DNA of 64,000 nt, from contig NZ_JBHLUE010000009.1 in NCBI RefSeq assembly GCF_042434095.1, positions 79,634-143,633 of the forward strand. The letters run 5' to 3'. This DNA is from KBS50 sp042434095 (lineage in GTDB: Bacteria > Actinomycetota > Actinomycetes > Mycobacteriales > Micromonosporaceae). A model generated the notes under the pieces. It had not been told where the DNA came from. It was given only the letters and a program-made list of their open reading frames with translations, and did not search any database. Both the position numbers and the translations under genes were made by a program. Below, one piece after another: positions 54,687-61,938 of this stretch. Every line of letters starts with the position of its first letter. Positions within the stretch are counted from its first letter, which is position 1.

Positions 54687-56660
54687 TCAGCGCGGCGACG
54701 CCGCCGACCGGTTGGTGCACACCTGGCCGGACGCGGCGTACGAGTCGGTGCCGTACACCGCCAGCACCGTGAAGCAGTAGTCGACCTCCGCGCTCAGCCC
54801 GTTCAGCGTGTAGCTGGTGCGGCCCGCGTCCAGCGACCGCAGCGCGCCGAGCGGCTGCCCCGCCCGGCCACCGGCCACCACGAACGGCACGGTCCCGCCG
54901 CTCGGATCGGTCCACCGGATCGTGACGGACGTCCGCTGGTCGCGCAGCCGCAGGTCCCGTGGCGGCGGTCCGGCCACGGCCTGGCTCGCCGTCGGCGTCG
55001 GCGACACCACCGGCTGGTGCGACCCGCCGGTCAGCACCAGTACCGTCACCACCCCCGCGGCCACGATCGCCACAGCGGCCGCGGCCACCGCGATCACCGC
55101 CGGAGACCAGCCGCGGCCGCCGCGGGCCGCCGGCGGCTCCTGATATCCGTACGCCGGCGGCTGGTTCCCGCCGGGCTGCGACTGGGCCGGCGGGTACGAC
55201 CCCGCCGTCGGATAGCCGACCGGCGCTCCCAATGCCGGAACCGGCTGGCCCGTCATGGCGCCCGGCTGGCCCGGCACGACAGCCGGCTGGCTCGGCAGCG
55301 TCGCCGGCATGTTTGCGGCCGGCCCGGCGCCCGGCCGGTACACGCCCGGCTCGTACGCGGTGGGCTGGTACGCGTTCGGCTGGTATCCGCCCGGCCCGGC
55401 GACCGGCGGGTACGCGGTCGTCCCGGTGGTCGCCTCGTACGCGGTCGGCTGGTGGGTGCCCGGTCCGGTGGTTGGCTGGTACGCGGTTGGCTGGTACGCG
55501 GTCGGCTGGCGGCCGGATGGTCCGGCGGTGGACGGGTAGGCAGGCGGGCCGGACGGCTGGTAGGCGGGCGGCCCCGACGGCTGGTAGGCGGGCGGGCCGG
55601 ACGGCTGGTAGGCCGACGGGCTGGACGGCTGGTAGGCCGACGGTGGGTGGTCTGGCGGGCCGGATGCCTGGTAGGCGGGCGGGCCCGACGGCTGGAAGGC
55701 CGCCGCCGTCGCCGACGGCAGGTGGTCCGGCGGCCCGGAGGGCGGCTGGTAGGCCGGCTGTGACGCCGCCGGATGATCCGGTGGCCCCGAGGGCCGGTAC
55801 GCGGGCGGGTCGGCGGGCTGCGACAGCGGGCCGGTCGGCGGCTGATGCCGCGCCGCGGCGGGCGGCTGGTCGTACCCGAGGCTGGGCGGAACGGACCGCG
55901 GCAGGGCCGGACCGCCACCCGCCGGACCGCCGGTGGTCGGGGTGTTCGGTGCCGGCGCGGCCGGTGGTGGGGTAACCGGAACGGACACCGCGGCGCGGTA
56001 TGCCGTGCCCGCCGGCCGGTAGGTGGCCTCGACCGGCGGGTCGGCCGGCCCGGACGGCGGGGGAGTGGCCCCCGCCACGGGCTGGCCGAGCAGGGTCGGC
56101 GGTGGAGTCCGCTGGCCCGGTGCCGCCTGCGCCGACGTGGCCGGCTGCGTCGGCGCGGCCGCCTGCGCCGGCGCGGCCGCCTGCGCCGGCGCGGCCGGCT
56201 GGGTCGACGCGGCCGGGGCGGCCGGTGGCGGGGCGCCGTCGCCCAGGTACGCGCGGGCGGCCCGGACCGCCGGATGCTCGGCCCCCAGCGCGGCGGGTCC
56301 GTGCGTGGCCACCCGGGCGAACGCCTTGCGGGCCTCGTGCCGGTTGCCCAGCTCCTCGGCCACCCCGCCCAGCTCGTGGGAGATCGCCAGCAGCACCGGG
56401 TGGTCGTCGCCCCACCTGCGCTGCCCGTCGGCGAGCGCCTCCTCCAGCACCCGGCGGGCCGCGGCCGGGTCGTCGGCCTGCCGGTGCTGCTGCGCGAGCA
56501 GGTGCGCCGTGGCCAGCAGGTCCGGGTGGTCCGCGCCGTACGCCGGGCGGGCCGCCGCGATGGCCTGGGTCAGCAACCGGCGGGCGCCCACCAGGTCACC
56601 GGCGTCCCGCAGGGCGGCCGCGTCGCGCTGGACCCGGGGCAGGTTCGGAGGCTGTGGCAC
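54687..56660 (-). CDS. TPR protein with Pro-rich repeats, one membrane helix and FN3 domain
   Basis: 657 residues. Residues ~1-130 hold three TPR units (GARRLLTQAIAAARPAYGADHPDLLATAHLLAQ and similar). Then ~350 residues of Pro/Gln/Tyr-rich sequence include several YQPSGPPA octapeptides. A membrane helix (PAVIAVAAAAVAIVAAGVVTVLVL) near residue 540 places the last ~100 residues outside, forming one FN3 domain. The GTG start has weak GGCGGG upstream. Related to the neighbouring FN3 protein by its extracellular domain only. A scaffold at the cell pole or wall is plausible but unproven. Confidence 0.8.
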   Translation of the reverse strand: MPQPPNLPRVQRDAAALRDAGDLVGARRLLTQAIAAARPAYGADHPDLLATAHLLAQQHRQADDPAAARRVLEEALADGQRRWGDDHPVLLAISHELGGVAEELGNRHEARKAFARVATHGPAALGAEHPAVRAARAYLGDGAPPPAAPAASTQPAAPAQAAAPAQAAAPTQPATSAQAAPGQRTPPPTLLGQPVAGATPPPSGPADPPVEATYRPAGTAYRAAVSVPVTPPPAAPAPNTPTTGGPAGGGPALPRSVPPSLGYDQPPAAARHQPPTGPLSQPADPPAYRPSGPPDHPAASQPAYQPPSGPPDHLPSATAAAFQPSGPPAYQASGPPDHPPSAYQPSSPSAYQPSGPPAYQPSGPPAYQPSGPPAYPSTAGPSGRQPTAYQPTAYQPTTGPGTHQPTAYEATTGTTAYPPVAGPGGYQPNAYQPTAYEPGVYRPGAGPAANMPATLPSQPAVVPGQPGAMTGQPVPALGAPVGYPTAGSYPPAQSQPGGNQPPAYGYQEPPAARGGRGWSPAVIAVAAAAVAIVAAGVVTVLVLTGGSHQPVVSPTPTASQAVAGPPPRDLRLRDQRTSVTIRWTDPSGGTVPFVVAGGRAGQPLGALRSLDAGRTSYTLNGLSAEVDYCFTVLAVYGTDSYAASGQVCTNRSAASPR

Positions 56661-56840
56661 CCCGCCATGCTGCCCGGCCCGCGCCGGCCGCGCCAGCCCG
56701 GGACCGGGGCCCGGGCACTCTGCTCTGGCCGGCGTCTCTGGTCTGGCCGGCGTCTCTGGCCGGCGTGGGGGACGGTCGGGATCTGGGCCGGGTGTCGGTG
56801 CCGGGCCCGGTTGGCTGATGGTCGGATCCGGCCGCGATGA

Positions 56841-57254
56841 TCAGTCGGGCAGCGCGGCCGTCACGTCCAGCTCTACCAATTGTCCCGGGTAACCGAGCTG
56901 GGTGACCCCGACCAGGGTGCTGGCCGTGCCGAAGGCCGCCGCGAGCGGCGAGGAGGTCAGCCGCTGCCAGACGTCGGCCAGGTCCGACCGGTCGGCCGAG
57001 GCGACGTAGATCACCGTGCGGATGACCTGCTCGGGGCCGGCGCCCACCGAGCCGAGCGCGACCAGGGTGTTGGCCACCACCTGGTCGACCTGCCGCCCCA
57101 GGTCGTCCGGCCCGACCAGGCCGCCGGCGGGGTCGAGCGGGCACTGGCCCGCCAGATGGGCGGTGCGTCCGGCGGACACCACCGTGACGTGGTGGTAGCC
57201 CGGGGTGGCGTGCAGGCCGTCAGGGTTGCTGCGGGTGATCGTCATGGCCGGCAT
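56841..57254 (-). CDS. RidA family protein (YjgF/YER057c/UK114)
   Basis: 137 residues. The trimeric RidA fold is recognisable from YHHVTVVSAGRTAHLAGQCPLD, LGRQVDQVVANTLVALGSVGAGPEQVIRTVIYVAS and LGYPGQLVELDVTAAL. The catalytic Arg of true imine deaminases (the IRTVIYV region) has an Arg nearby. The glutamate VELDVTA at the C-terminus is conserved. ATG 57254 has CAGGG upstream; ATG 57245 is an alternative. Confidence 0.85.
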   Translation of the reverse strand: MPAMTITRSNPDGLHATPGYHHVTVVSAGRTAHLAGQCPLDPAGGLVGPDDLGRQVDQVVANTLVALGSVGAGPEQVIRTVIYVASADRSDLADVWQRLTSSPLAAAFGTASTLVGVTQLGYPGQLVELDVTAALPD

Positions 57255-57413
57255 CGTGCCCTGCCAGCGCCCGGTTTCGCCTGCGGTTTCCGGCCCGCCC
57301 GGCCGTTGTGCATGATCGTCGGGCGGCGTGTACAGTAATGCCCCGAGCGGCCCGCCGGGCGGCAGATGGACGGCGCAGTCGTCCGGAGCCGGACGAGACG
57401 GGTCGTCACCCAG

Positions 57414-57497
57414 GTCCGGGTGGCGGAATGGCAGACGCGCTAGCTTGAGGTGCTAGTGCCCGTATAGGGCGTGGGGGTTCAAGTCCCCCCTCGGACA
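57414..57497 (+). tRNA. tRNA-Leu (anticodon GAG)
   Basis: 84 bases, class II. Acceptor GTCCGGG pairs with CTCGGAC; the D-arm region is TGGCGGAATGGCAGACGCG; the anticodon loop CTTGAGGT gives GAG; the variable arm TGCCCGTATAGGGCG is long, as in leucine tRNAs; the T-arm is GGGGG-TTCAAGT-CCCCC. CCA is not encoded. The 3' end overlaps the stop codon of the oppositely oriented serine recombinase, so the tRNA probably contains the integration site. Confidence 0.93.
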
Positions 57498-59221
57498 CGT
57501 ACAGTTACCCCACAGTAATCAGCGTCGGGCCTAGCCTCGACGCTGATTCTGTTTTGACCGGGGTCGTAGACGAGGGCGAGCCGTAGCTCGCGGTAGACGC
57601 TGCTCTTGTCCTTACTGTCGGCGTCTCGCAGGGTGTTGCGGATGTCGTCGAAGCTGCCGACGAGGCGTCGGATGTCGTCCTCGGCGAGGCGACGGGGAGC
57701 CGGTTCTCGTGCTGCTTTGTCGCGCTGGGCGAGGGTGGCTGCGCGCTGGCCGTTGACCTCGGCCATCCAGGCGGCGACGATGGCGGGGTCTCCTCCGGCG
57801 TCCGCGATGGCGCGGTATTGAACGAGTTTGGCGTCGCACGCGGCGATGATCTTGTTCGCAGCGGCGATCTCCGGCGCGACGACGGTGCCGGGTCGGGTCT
57901 CGGGTTGGGCGGCGTGGAGCCGGCGGATCGTATCGGTCAGCCGGTGCGGGGCGAACGCCTTGAGGAGCCAATTGTCGAGGGCTGGGACTATGTCTCGTTC
58001 CGCGACGTAGACGTTGCGGGGGTGCTGAACATGGTTGGCGAGGGCGTACTCGTTTGGGTACCGGCACCGGTAGTAGGCGGCCTCATGCGCCTGGTGGCTC
58101 TGCATTTTGCGTCCGCACAGGCCGCAGAGCATGAGTCCGCGAAGGACGTAGTCGCGGCGCGCCCTTCGTTGCTGGGTGCCGGTGCGGCCTCGGCCGCTGG
58201 CCGCCATGATCGTCTGAACTAGTTCGAAGTCGTTGACAGTGACGAGCGGTGGATGCGCGACTGTGTCGGACCACACCCAGGAGTCCTTGTCGTTCCAGCG
58301 CATTCGGGTTTCGTAGCCGAGGGCGACGTCATTGACGTCAAGGAGTACCTCGTCTTTGCGCTGCTTGTTCCATACCTGCCGGCCGGTGTAGCGGGGATTG
58401 GACAGGATGTTCTTGACGGCGCTCTTGGCCCAGCCTTCGCCGTTGCGGTGGAGGTTGCGGGCGGGGTCGGCGGCTGATGGGGAAGGGATGCCGTCGCGGG
58501 TGAGGGCCTCGGCGATGGCGAAGTAGCCGTTGTCGGCAAGGTACATGGCGAAGATTCGCCGCACGACCGGGGAGGTGATCGGGTCGGGTTCCAGCTTGTG
58601 CAGGCGACGGCCGTCGGCGGCCTTGCCCGGGTTCGGGTGCGGTCCGGCGTCGGCGAGGCGGTACCCGTAGGGCGGGCGCCCGCCGAGGAACCGGCCTTCG
58701 ATTTTCGCCTGCGAGGCCATGGCCGTGCGGACACGGACCTTCACGCGGGTTCGCTCGCCCTTGGACATGCCGCCGAACACACTCATGATCAGGTCGTGGG
58801 CTTCGGACTCGGGGTCGATTGCGCCGCCGACCTCGGGCACCCAAAGCCCGACGCCGTAGTGCGAGAAGACGGGCATGGTCAGGCTGTACTGGTTGCCGTA
58901 GAAGGCGCGCTGAGGCTCGCCGATCACCACCGCGTCGAAGCCACGGTTCGGGTTGGCAAGGACGTCGAGCAGTCTGGCGGCGTGGGGACGTCGCTTCCAT
59001 GGCAGGGAGCGGGACAAGCCGATGTCGAAGAACTCGGTGACGATGATGCCGCCAGCCGATTCTATGAGGCCGGTAGCGCGCGTGCGCTGCCAGTTCCTTG
59101 ACGCTACGGGGTCTTGCTGGTCCTCGGTGGATACGCGGCCGTAGAACGCGAACCGCTGAAATCCCTGGTCGGCGAGCAGGGCAGCGGCAGCTTCTTCGAC
59201 TCGGGGTACATCGATGGTCAC
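57479..59221 (-). CDS. Large serine recombinase (integrase)
   Basis: 580 residues. The resolvase-type catalytic domain has Ser31 in FAFYGRVSTEDQ, then IGEPQRAFYGNQY and FGGMSKGERTRVKVRVRTAM. A recombinase domain (RPPYGYRLADAGPHPNPGKAADGRRLHKLEPD), a zinc-ribbon (LMLCGLCGRKMQSH...YYRCRYPNEYAL) and a C-terminal coiled-coil region follow. GTG 59221 has GGAAGG upstream. The last residues (VRVRGGT) and the stop are encoded within the tRNA-Leu 3' end, so the element integrated there. It is downstream of a small gene and two methyltransferase-like genes. Confidence 0.92.
   Translation of the reverse strand: MTIDVPRVEEAAAALLADQGFQRFAFYGRVSTEDQQDPVASRNWQRTRATGLIESAGGIIVTEFFDIGLSRSLPWKRRPHAARLLDVLANPNRGFDAVVIGEPQRAFYGNQYSLTMPVFSHYGVGLWVPEVGGAIDPESEAHDLIMSVFGGMSKGERTRVKVRVRTAMASQAKIEGRFLGGRPPYGYRLADAGPHPNPGKAADGRRLHKLEPDPITSPVVRRIFAMYLADNGYFAIAEALTRDGIPSPSAADPARNLHRNGEGWAKSAVKNILSNPRYTGRQVWNKQRKDEVLLDVNDVALGYETRMRWNDKDSWVWSDTVAHPPLVTVNDFELVQTIMAASGRGRTGTQQRRARRDYVLRGLMLCGLCGRKMQSHQAHEAAYYRCRYPNEYALANHVQHPRNVYVAERDIVPALDNWLLKAFAPHRLTDTIRRLHAAQPETRPGTVVAPEIAAANKIIAACDAKLVQYRAIADAGGDPAIVAAWMAEVNGQRAATLAQRDKAAREPAPRRLAEDDIRRLVGSFDDIRNTLRDADSKDKSSVYRELRLALVYDPGQNRISVEARPDADYCGVTVRVRGGT
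57517..57548 (+). terminator. Intrinsic terminator for tRNA-Leu, inside the recombinase 3' end
   Basis: Arms AATCAGCGTCG and CGACGCTGATT enclose a 10-base loop and are followed by CTGTTTT. It lies 20 bases past the tRNA and within the antisense coding sequence of the recombinase. Confidence 0.65.
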
Positions 59222-59328
59222 AGAACATGCCTTCCGGGAAATTGAGGGGTGCGCGTCCGTCGGCCACCGGGGCATTGGGTAGCCGGCGGACGCCATCAAA
59301 CAGATCCACGCATACCGGCATGAAGGGA

Positions 59329-59505
59329 TCAAGCGTCAATGGACTCGACCGGACTCTGGCGGCTCCTGGCCGACGAGCGCTGCAGCAACGTCAGCAGCGC
59401 ACGGGCCACGGCGTCGGTCAGCTCCGGCTCGGTACGAAACTCGACGGTCGGAGCCGGTCTCGTCACGGAGGTTGAAGCCGGTTGCTCCGGCAGGCGATCA
59501 GTCAT
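59329..59505 (-). CDS. 58-residue protein of the integrated element
   Basis: MTDRLPEQPASTSVTRPAP begins a short soluble protein with one amphipathic helix (EPELTDAVARALLTLLQRSS). The ATG overlaps the methyltransferase stop by eight bases (ATGACTGA), the same overlap seen between the two methyltransferase genes, which supports real translation. It lies 107 bases upstream of the recombinase start, so a recombination directionality or regulatory role is possible. No family is recognised. Confidence 0.55.
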   Translation of the reverse strand: MTDRLPEQPASTSVTRPAPTVEFRTEPELTDAVARALLTLLQRSSARSRQSPVESIDA

Positions 59506-60433
59506 CAGACGACGCCCTCAGGATCACCACGTCTTCATGCTGAACGAGCCATTGCGGGTCGCCGGTGGCGATGGCGCCGCGAACGTTTTTCTGCTGAAAG
59601 AATGAGGCTCGGGGGATGATCACTCTGTCGCGGACGCCGCAGATGAGGGCGATGCATTCCTCGACGACTTCAAGGCCTGCGTTGATGCCGGCGGCGGCGA
59701 CCATACCGGGGATGTCCATGAGTTCGCCGTGGCGGCGGTAGGGCCGGGCGGTGACGACGACGTGCCCTCCGGGACGTAGGAGTTGGAGGCAGCCGGCGAG
59801 GATTGCGGTGAACCCGTCGGCCAGTTCCCCGTGGCTGCGGTAGGCGAGGTTGTCCCCACCGCCGTACTTGTGGTGGATCTTGCGGACCTTGCCGCGCCTC
59901 GGGCCGGGGGTGCGGACATGCCCGTGAGTGGACGACCCGTAGGGCGGCGAGGTGATCACCAGGGAGACCTGCCTGTGCAGGCTCGCCGGCAGCAGGGACG
60001 GTAGCGCGGTCGAGTCGCCGTGGTAGATCTCGCCCCGGCCTGGCGCTCCGGCCGCGATGGCGTGGCGGATGTTGTCGGCGGTCTTGGCGACCCATTCGGC
60101 TTCATACTCGACGCCGACGCCGCGGCGGCCGAGGTGCATGGCCTCGATGACAGTGGTACCGATGCCGGCCATGGGATCGAGGACCACGTCACCAGGGTTG
60201 GTGTAGGTGCGGATGGCGTACCGGGGGATGGTGGGCAGCATCTTGCCGGGGTGCGTCAACGACTCCGGGGTGTACCGGCCGCGCCGCAGGTCCCGGGATG
60301 GGTGTTGGCCGGTGAGCCAGACCGCACCGAGGTAGCCCTCGGCGAGCATTGCCGCCAGGTCGGACGGGCTGGGGTACGGCGGTTCGGAGTCGTGGAAGCC
60401 GGCGGTGTGGAACGGCGGACGGGACTCAGGCAC
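59498..60433 (-). CDS. DNA methyltransferase of the TSPPY type
   Basis: 311 residues. The SAM-binding motif VVLDPMAGIGTTVIEAMHLGRR lies at ~83-104 and the catalytic motif VITSPPYGSSTHG at ~159-171. T/S-P-P-Y is found in amino-methylating (N4-cytosine/N6-adenine-like) enzymes and also in TRM11-like RNA enzymes, so the target is not certain. The order SAM motif before catalytic motif is not that of beta-class enzymes. GTG 60433 has GAGGAGAA upstream and overlaps the preceding gene by eight bases. No restriction endonuclease gene is adjacent. Confidence 0.83.
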   Translation of the reverse strand: MPESRPPFHTAGFHDSEPPYPSPSDLAAMLAEGYLGAVWLTGQHPSRDLRRGRYTPESLTHPGKMLPTIPRYAIRTYTNPGDVVLDPMAGIGTTVIEAMHLGRRGVGVEYEAEWVAKTADNIRHAIAAGAPGRGEIYHGDSTALPSLLPASLHRQVSLVITSPPYGSSTHGHVRTPGPRRGKVRKIHHKYGGGDNLAYRSHGELADGFTAILAGCLQLLRPGGHVVVTARPYRRHGELMDIPGMVAAAGINAGLEVVEECIALICGVRDRVIIPRASFFQQKNVRGAIATGDPQWLVQHEDVVILRASSDD

Positions 60434-61163
60434 GGGCGTTCTCCTCACCGGTGGCGGTGGTGCCGAACGTCAGCAGGTCCAGGAACGTCGGGAGATGACG
60501 GCCGGCGAGCGGATGGCGCCCGTCGTTGGCCTCGTCGGGGTGTTCCGGGGCGGTGCGCGGCTCGTGCTCGGGCAGCGGGACGAGGACGGCGGGGATGTGC
60601 TGGTGGTAGAAGAACCCAGCGGCGCGGGCGGCGGCGATGACCGTGGCACGATGGCTGACCTCGCCCGGCTGAGGCTGCGAAGCGGTGAGTCCGACAAGCA
60701 GGAAGCCGCCGGGGCGTAGCAGACGCCGCCAGATGTTCATCGCGGTGGCCGTGTGGTCTCGGTCGGGGCCCTGCGCGCCATTCGGGAGGGTCGCCAGCAT
60801 CAGGCCGACGCCTGCGCCGCGACGGCGCATAGCGTGGCGCGTTCGGAGTTCGGAAGTGGGCGGCAGGAGCCGCACGTGCAGGCCGTGACGACCGGTGAAC
60901 AGCCGGGCCGGTACCCGGTTCAGGTAGGCGCTCGCGGCGATGGCGGCGGGGTGCGCGTCGAGGTCGAGCACCACGTCACCGAGGTGGGTGTAGCGGCGGA
61001 TGAGGTAGGCGAGGTGGCTCGGGGACAACCCGTGCCAGTCCGGCACCCCCGTTCGAGGCGTGCGCGCGACGCGGGTGCGAGCGAGGAGCAGGCCGACCGG
61101 TGCCGGCTGAGGCCGGTCACCGGAGGCGGTGAAGCTGGGCTTCGGCATGGGCGTGTGGGCCAC
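60426..61163 (-). CDS. Degenerate methyltransferase-like protein
   Basis: 245 residues. The segment YLIRRYTHLGDVVLDLDAHPAAIA aligns with YAIRTYTNPGDVVLDPMAGIGTTV of the downstream enzyme, but the G-x-G loop is lost. MNIWRRLLRPGGFLLVGLTASQ matches the later strand, while SPPY is absent. It is probably a catalytically inactive paralogue that could act as a partner or specificity subunit, like the two-part DNA methyltransferases known elsewhere. GTG 61163 or ATG 61148 may be the start. It overlaps the active gene by eight bases. Confidence 0.6.
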   Translation of the reverse strand: MAHTPMPKPSFTASGDRPQPAPVGLLLARTRVARTPRTGVPDWHGLSPSHLAYLIRRYTHLGDVVLDLDAHPAAIAASAYLNRVPARLFTGRHGLHVRLLPPTSELRTRHAMRRRGAGVGLMLATLPNGAQGPDRDHTATAMNIWRRLLRPGGFLLVGLTASQPQPGEVSHRATVIAAARAAGFFYHQHIPAVLVPLPEHEPRTAPEHPDEANDGRHPLAGRHLPTFLDLLTFGTTATGEENARA

Positions 61164-61494
61164 GTCCGCCGACGAGCGCTGACACTAGGGGATTACAAAT
61201 CCGGACCTCGGATTGGAAGCCCCGCCACGCGCCGGCCTCGGCACCCTGCCCCACGCCGAGGGGTTGAACAAGATCATCGAAGGTTTGAATAGCAGTCCCA
61301 GGGCTGTCGAGAAGCTCGCCGTTCAGAGTATATGGACCTTCTGCATTTATTGATGCGAGTGGTTGGTGTGCAGATAAGGCTCTCCCGGAGCGCGCGGTGC
61401 ACCCCGCATGGCGAGCTGTTCAGGGGGCAGGCCGCCCCGGCGCGGTTGTGTGGAGTCGGGATGTTGTCAGTGTGGCTGGTGAATCGTTCGGTCC
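61164..61494. other. Intergenic region between divergent element genes
   Basis: About 330 bases, locally lower in GC (e.g. GTATATGGACCTTCTGCATTT near 61327). It must hold the promoters for the methyltransferase-recombinase set and for the two-TM/NTPase pair. No clear dyad or RNA gene is seen. Confidence 0.4.
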
Positions 61495-61938
61495 ATGATG
61501 GTGGGTATGGCGCGTGGTGGCGGGATCATCTGGCTGGGGTGGTTGCTTGCGGGTTTGTTGGCGGTGGTTGCTGGGGTGTGGGTGTTGGCGACCCGGTTGA
61601 CTGCGGATCAGTTGAGTCGGGCTGATCAGGTGGCCAGCGTGGTAGGCGCGGTGGTGGCGGTGAGTGGTGTGCCGCTTGCGGTGTACGGGGTGGTCCTGGC
61701 TCGGCGTGCGTTGGTGTCGCCGGGTTCGTCGGGGACCTCAGGGGGTGGTGTAGTGGACCAGAGGGTCCATGCCGGCGGTGACGCGACGGTGGCCGGCGGG
61801 GACCTGACAATCGGCCGCCGTCGGGGCGGGCAAGGGCGGGCGAGTGCTGCCTGGGTTAGGCAGGATGTTCAGGCAGATCAGAATGCGAGTGTCGCCGGTG
61901 GGGATCTGCATGCCGAGGACGGTGGGGATCTGCGGTGA
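61495..61938 (+). CDS. Two-TM protein with GGDAxVAGGDL motifs
   Basis: 147 residues. Two membrane helices (~10-31 and ~45-69) are followed by a ~75-residue hydrophilic tail. The tail contains VHAGGDATVAGGDLTI (91-106) and QADQNASVAGGDLHA (126-140), two copies of one motif. The stop overlaps the GTG of the STAND NTPase gene by four bases, so they are co-translated. A third copy of the motif opens that NTPase. This suggests a membrane partner or effector held by motif-motif contact. The family is not known to me. Confidence 0.65.
   Translation: MMVGMARGGGIIWLGWLLAGLLAVVAGVWVLATRLTADQLSRADQVASVVGAVVAVSGVPLAVYGVVLARRALVSPGSSGTSGGGVVDQRVHAGGDATVAGGDLTIGRRRGGQGRASAAWVRQDVQADQNASVAGGDLHAEDGGDLR

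Noticed and set aside
51217..54780. Open frame of 1187 codons on the plus strand opposite moxR and the FN3 gene
   Set aside because: Third-position GC bias keeps the antisense frame open; the translation is Arg/His/Val repeats with no fold.
61332..61625. 97-codon plus-strand frame before the two-TM gene
   Set aside because: It overlaps the two-TM gene in another frame, its composition is irregular and it has no ribosome binding site or recognisable domain.
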